Source: Nymphaea colorata
Taxonomy: Eukaryota > Streptophyta > Magnoliopsida > Nymphaeales > Nymphaeaceae
Direction of reading: 5' to 3'
Length of the DNA: 64,000 bases
Assembly: GCF_008831285.2 (NCBI RefSeq)
Contig: NC_045144.1
Span: forward strand, 17,933,716 to 17,997,715
In this document: positions 58,860 through 64,000 of the stretch, piece by piece
How positions within the stretch are numbered: the first letter of the stretch is position 1
Layout: each line of letters opens with the position of its first letter
The notes under the pieces: generated by a model
What the model saw: only the letters and a program-made list of their open reading frames with translations
What the model was told of the DNA's origin: nothing
Database searches by the model: none
Program-made: the position numbers and the translations under genes

Positions 58860-60262
58860 GTGAATATCCTATTAATCTGGTCCACAGATTGGAGCACGTT
58901 CATGCAGAGTCCAATGAACCTGTCTGAATCTTTAGGCCAAATTTATGGGACATTCATAAAATGTTCATGCTGCCAAACTACTTAACAAATCACATCAGAT
59001 TTCATATTCTCAGTACATAGCCTGAGAACCTAAATATCTCTATCATATCATATTATAGCTTGTCTTTTACTTTTATTAATGCGAATCAAAGTCAGCTATG
59101 AGGAGGCAGGTTAAACTCACTTCTGTATGCCTGATTACTGATTCTTATAATATTGGCAAATTGCCATGGATGACCTAAAGGATTAGGATTGCCACTAATG
59201 AGGCTGGTGATGAGAGTTTTTTCTTTGGCTTCACCAAAAGTTTAGTTATTCAATTATTTAATTAACTAACATTGTTCATATAATAAAATATGGTATTTTA
59301 TAATAACTAAGTACTTGTCCTTTATGATTCTCCACCAACAAAAAGAAGGAAAAAAAGAAAAAGGAGATACATCTTCATTAATCTTTGTGCAGTATCTTAA
59401 TCATAATCTTCTATGCATAAAGAGAAACTTCAAGAAAAAGTGAAAGCCAAAGTGGTTCATTTAGTGGGTTTGGTTGGGTGCCCTTCAATCTAGAAGCCAA
59501 AGCTAATCATACATCATGGAGCAAGGAGATGACCTATAATATGGGGATTTCTGGCTAATGGCATGAACAAATAAAATTAAATTGAAAAAATATTACAAAA
59601 TGTATCAACATATTTGAATTCCGAAAGAAGTACATTGTAATATGTTCTAGATATAAGATTATGATCGATGCAAAATATCTTTATGCTCACTATCGTATAT
59701 AAGATGTTTTTGAACTTTTTCAAAGCAAAAAAAGGTATTCAGACCCATTTCATCTAAATGACAACATGCTATTTTTGCCTACTAATACTTAACAGCAACG
59801 TTTGATGTCAAGGTGAAATTTGGAACGTTAGAGTTATCAAGGAAAAAAATCCATGGTAACAAATAGGATCTCATAGGGTAAATTTACTATGGTAATTTTT
59901 CCTGTGTGATTTGAAAAGGAAAAACCATACAAAAACTTGTAGTTTCCCTCGATGTACAGCAAAATTGTGCATCAAACATGTTTTATATCAAAATAGGTTT
60001 TATAAACATGCTAGGGTGTTTATATGTTCTTAAAATAAATTTTTAGCACAAAATGAAAGGGTCTGGTTTCTATCCCTCACGTAAGTGTCTAATTTTTACA
60101 TATATATATATATATATATATGAATTGAAATCAACTGATTGTTGGATGTTTGCTGGATGACAAAACATAACAAGGGAAGTTCCAACAATAGTTTATGGTT
60201 TAGAGGCAGTTGATTATTATAGCCAGTCTTTAAATATCAGCGATCCAGCAGATTTCAATTTT
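58860..60262. other. Intergenic, no gene seen
   Basis: AT-rich DNA with a short TA tract at 60100-60121 and no recognisable coding region. Confidence 0.5.
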
Positions 60263-62100
<1,838 letters not shown>

Positions 62101-62110
62101 TATATGCATA

Positions 62111-62284
62111 TAGGGCTAGAGCCAATAATTTTTTGTGACAGGATAAAAATTATAGTTTGAAAATTATAACAGGAGTTGAAATAGAAATTTTTAAATTGTT
62201 TATATATGTTAAACTAAAATTTTTACATTTACATATAAATTTTTAAAGTTTTTAAAATTTGAAGGGAGCCTCCCTCCGCCCTTA
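62111..62284. mobile_element. MITE, TAGGGC..GAGCC family (AT-rich member)
   Basis: Starts TAGGGCTAGAGCCAA and ends CTCCCTCCGCCCTTA, whose reverse complement is TAAGGGCGGAGGGAG. The flanks TATATGCATA (62101-62110) and TATATACATA (62283-62292) agree at 9 of 10 bases, although such AT-rich flanks can match by chance. Confidence 0.55.
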
Positions 62285-62289
62285 TATAC

Positions 62290-62460
62290 ATAACTATTTA
62301 GAGTTACTTAACCATCTCACCAGGATAGTTTATATGGAGCAGATGAATGGTTGAGAAAAAAATTGAAATTAATATTAGCCATTTTTTTCGTTATTTTTTT
62401 AACCGTTCATTGTAATGAATCAAAAAAACCTTGGTTAAATAGTTGGATGACTCACTAAAA
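62290..62460. repeat. Inverted pair of the TA-linked dispersed repeat
   Basis: 62290-62370 read in reverse (TTTTTCTCAACCATTCATCT, then GGTTAAGTAACTCTAAATAG) matches the copy at 3755-3828. 62385-62460 carries a direct copy (TTTTTTTAACCGTTCATTG, then TTAAATAGTTGGATGACTCA). Confidence 0.55.
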
Positions 62461-63880
62461 ACAACCCAAAAAAAAATTATAAACTCTATTTTTCAATTAA
62501 ATATCACTGATCACATTCTGCAGATCTTTTGTGGCAGAATATAGCTTTCATGAGACATTGAAATTGAAGGTGCGCATGGATAATACTGTCGCTCAAGGGT
62601 CACGTCTCAATTTGTGAGGTCACTGTCTGCTCTTCATTATCCCCACAACCACATCTCTCCGCATAAAAGAAGATCTCCAGATGTGATGTGTCAAGGGCTT
62701 TATTGTTTGGAACTATTTATATTATAGTTATCAAGAGTGCCGTGTTAGAGAGTTCCAACTTGATATATATATATATATATATTTTTTCAAGCAGAACACT
62801 AGATTTGATATGGGGATTCTTTACTGAAAGTTTCTACAATTTGGAGGTCCTATATTTAAAACAAAAGAAGCTGACTTAGTGCGTCTTTGTTGCACCGCCA
62901 ACAGTTGAATATGTGTTGGGGAAAATTTTGGGTTTTACTTATTTTCTTTTCAAGTTTCCCAAACTTCTGTACTCCTCCTTTTCTTCAGTTGAATGCGCTC
63001 TGTATATTTATCTCAAATGAGATTGTACTGCAGATGTTCTAATGTTTGGGCTTCTCTTTCTTCACCGGACAACAAAATTTGTGACAATGTTCAATGTTCG
63101 TGGTACGTGTATGAAATTTAAAAATTTATTATAAAGAAAAAAAAGTTTTAAAACCAGCAAAAGTATGAATAATCATATTTTTATATCTAAGATCACCCAA
63201 GACAATCAAACATTCTATGAAATTATATGTATAAGTGTATACCACAATTGAAATGCAACTCTAACAACTCTTACTTTAAAACCTCCAATCAAATTTTACT
63301 TATGGAAAGCACACCTTCAGGTTAAGAGACTTTGTTGCTTATCTGGGACATAAAACCCCCAACAACATCTCCCTGCACCCATGGTTCCGGCATGCATCCG
63401 CTTGTACAAGAAGCAATTTTCTCCGAGTTTTGATTTGAACTAGTGACTAGCTTCCTACTAGTTGTTGGTGCAACTGCCTATGTAATTTTGTAATATGCAC
63501 GAGAACAAAAGCACGTGCGAGCAATTGCCTACACATGCCCATAAAAAGTATTTATTTTCATATTAAAACTTGATTAGCAGTTTTTTTTTCATCTACATAT
63601 AAGTGCCCTTTAAAAATTTTAATTCATATAATTAATACCATTTATCCACAAATTTCTGGTTCCGACCCGAATATACACCTTATTATTTTCCCTTAATTGG
63701 AGGTCCATGATGATCCCAACAATGACATATTTCTACATTTAAAAAAAAAAAATATTTGGCGTGACTTTTTGAGGGATTATTAATGGTTGCAATTATTTAT
63801 ATTATAATCTAGAAATTAGGCCCTAAGGCCTAGGGTTGGTCCACCTGTTAATGGTTTTATTTTTCTTCTCCATTTTCTAC
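62461..63880. other. Intergenic, no gene seen
   Basis: AT-rich DNA with a short TA run at 62763-62782 and no recognisable coding sequence. Confidence 0.5.
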
Positions 63881-64000
63881 GTCACATATGTGAAGATAAT
63901 TAAAAATTATGCATGGCTTTAGTTTAATATTCTTCTAATGCAATGTCACATAGGTGCAGATAATTAAAAATTATGCATCGCACTAGTTTAGTATTTTTCT
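63881..64000. repeat. 64-bp tandem repeat running to the window edge
   Basis: GTCACATATGTGAAGATAAT (63881) recurs as GTCACATAGGTGCAGATAAT (63945), each followed by TAAAAATTATGCAT and TAGTTTA. Period 64 bp; the array may continue beyond the window. The first 10 bases resemble the terminal repeat of the hAT-like family at 31182. Confidence 0.8.

Overview
The window is nuclear DNA from a flowering plant. Its genes have many short exons and GT-AG introns, it holds long AT-rich intergenic stretches with (TA)n microsatellites, many non-autonomous DNA transposons and a tRNA-derived SINE, and its coding genes are clearly plant. I cannot fix the lineage from sequence alone. The very GC-rich SDR exon and the GC-rich first exon of the bHLH gene are compatible with a monocot, magnoliid or early-diverging angiosperm, but this is only a guess.

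Layout. 1-5.0 kb: gene-free, with a degraded hAT-like element, a 42-bp tandem repeat and two members of a small inverted-repeat element family. 5.6-24.2 kb (+): a complete 29-exon gene for a secreted/vacuolar GH38 alpha-mannosidase (1012 aa as I splice it). 25.4-33.8 kb (+): a complete 9-exon gene for an RNF10-type C3HC4 RING protein (748 aa); two hAT-like elements with matching 8-bp target duplications sit in its introns. 34.7-35.9 kb (-): a broken, inverted copy of just the large third exon of that RING gene, followed by a SINE in the same orientation. 39.9-41.3 kb (+): a three-exon short-chain dehydrogenase/reductase gene, intact except for a single missing base in the last exon. 46.5-50.2 kb (-): a complete 4-exon ICE1/SCREAM-type bHLH transcription factor (543 aa). 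50.3-64 kb: gene-free, with MITEs, degenerate tandem repeats and compound microsatellites.

How the genes relate. They do not form a pathway: one enzyme trims glycoproteins, one is a RING protein, one an oxidoreductase, and one regulates cold response and stomatal lineage. What links them is position. From memory, the Arabidopsis relatives of all four lie within a few genes of one another on chromosome 3 (around At3g26720, At3g26730, At3g26744 and At3g26760/At3g26770), so the window looks like an ancient conserved microsynteny block. The most unusual local structure is the inverted RING-exon copy less than 1 kb downstream of its parent, which could supply antisense or hairpin RNA against it.
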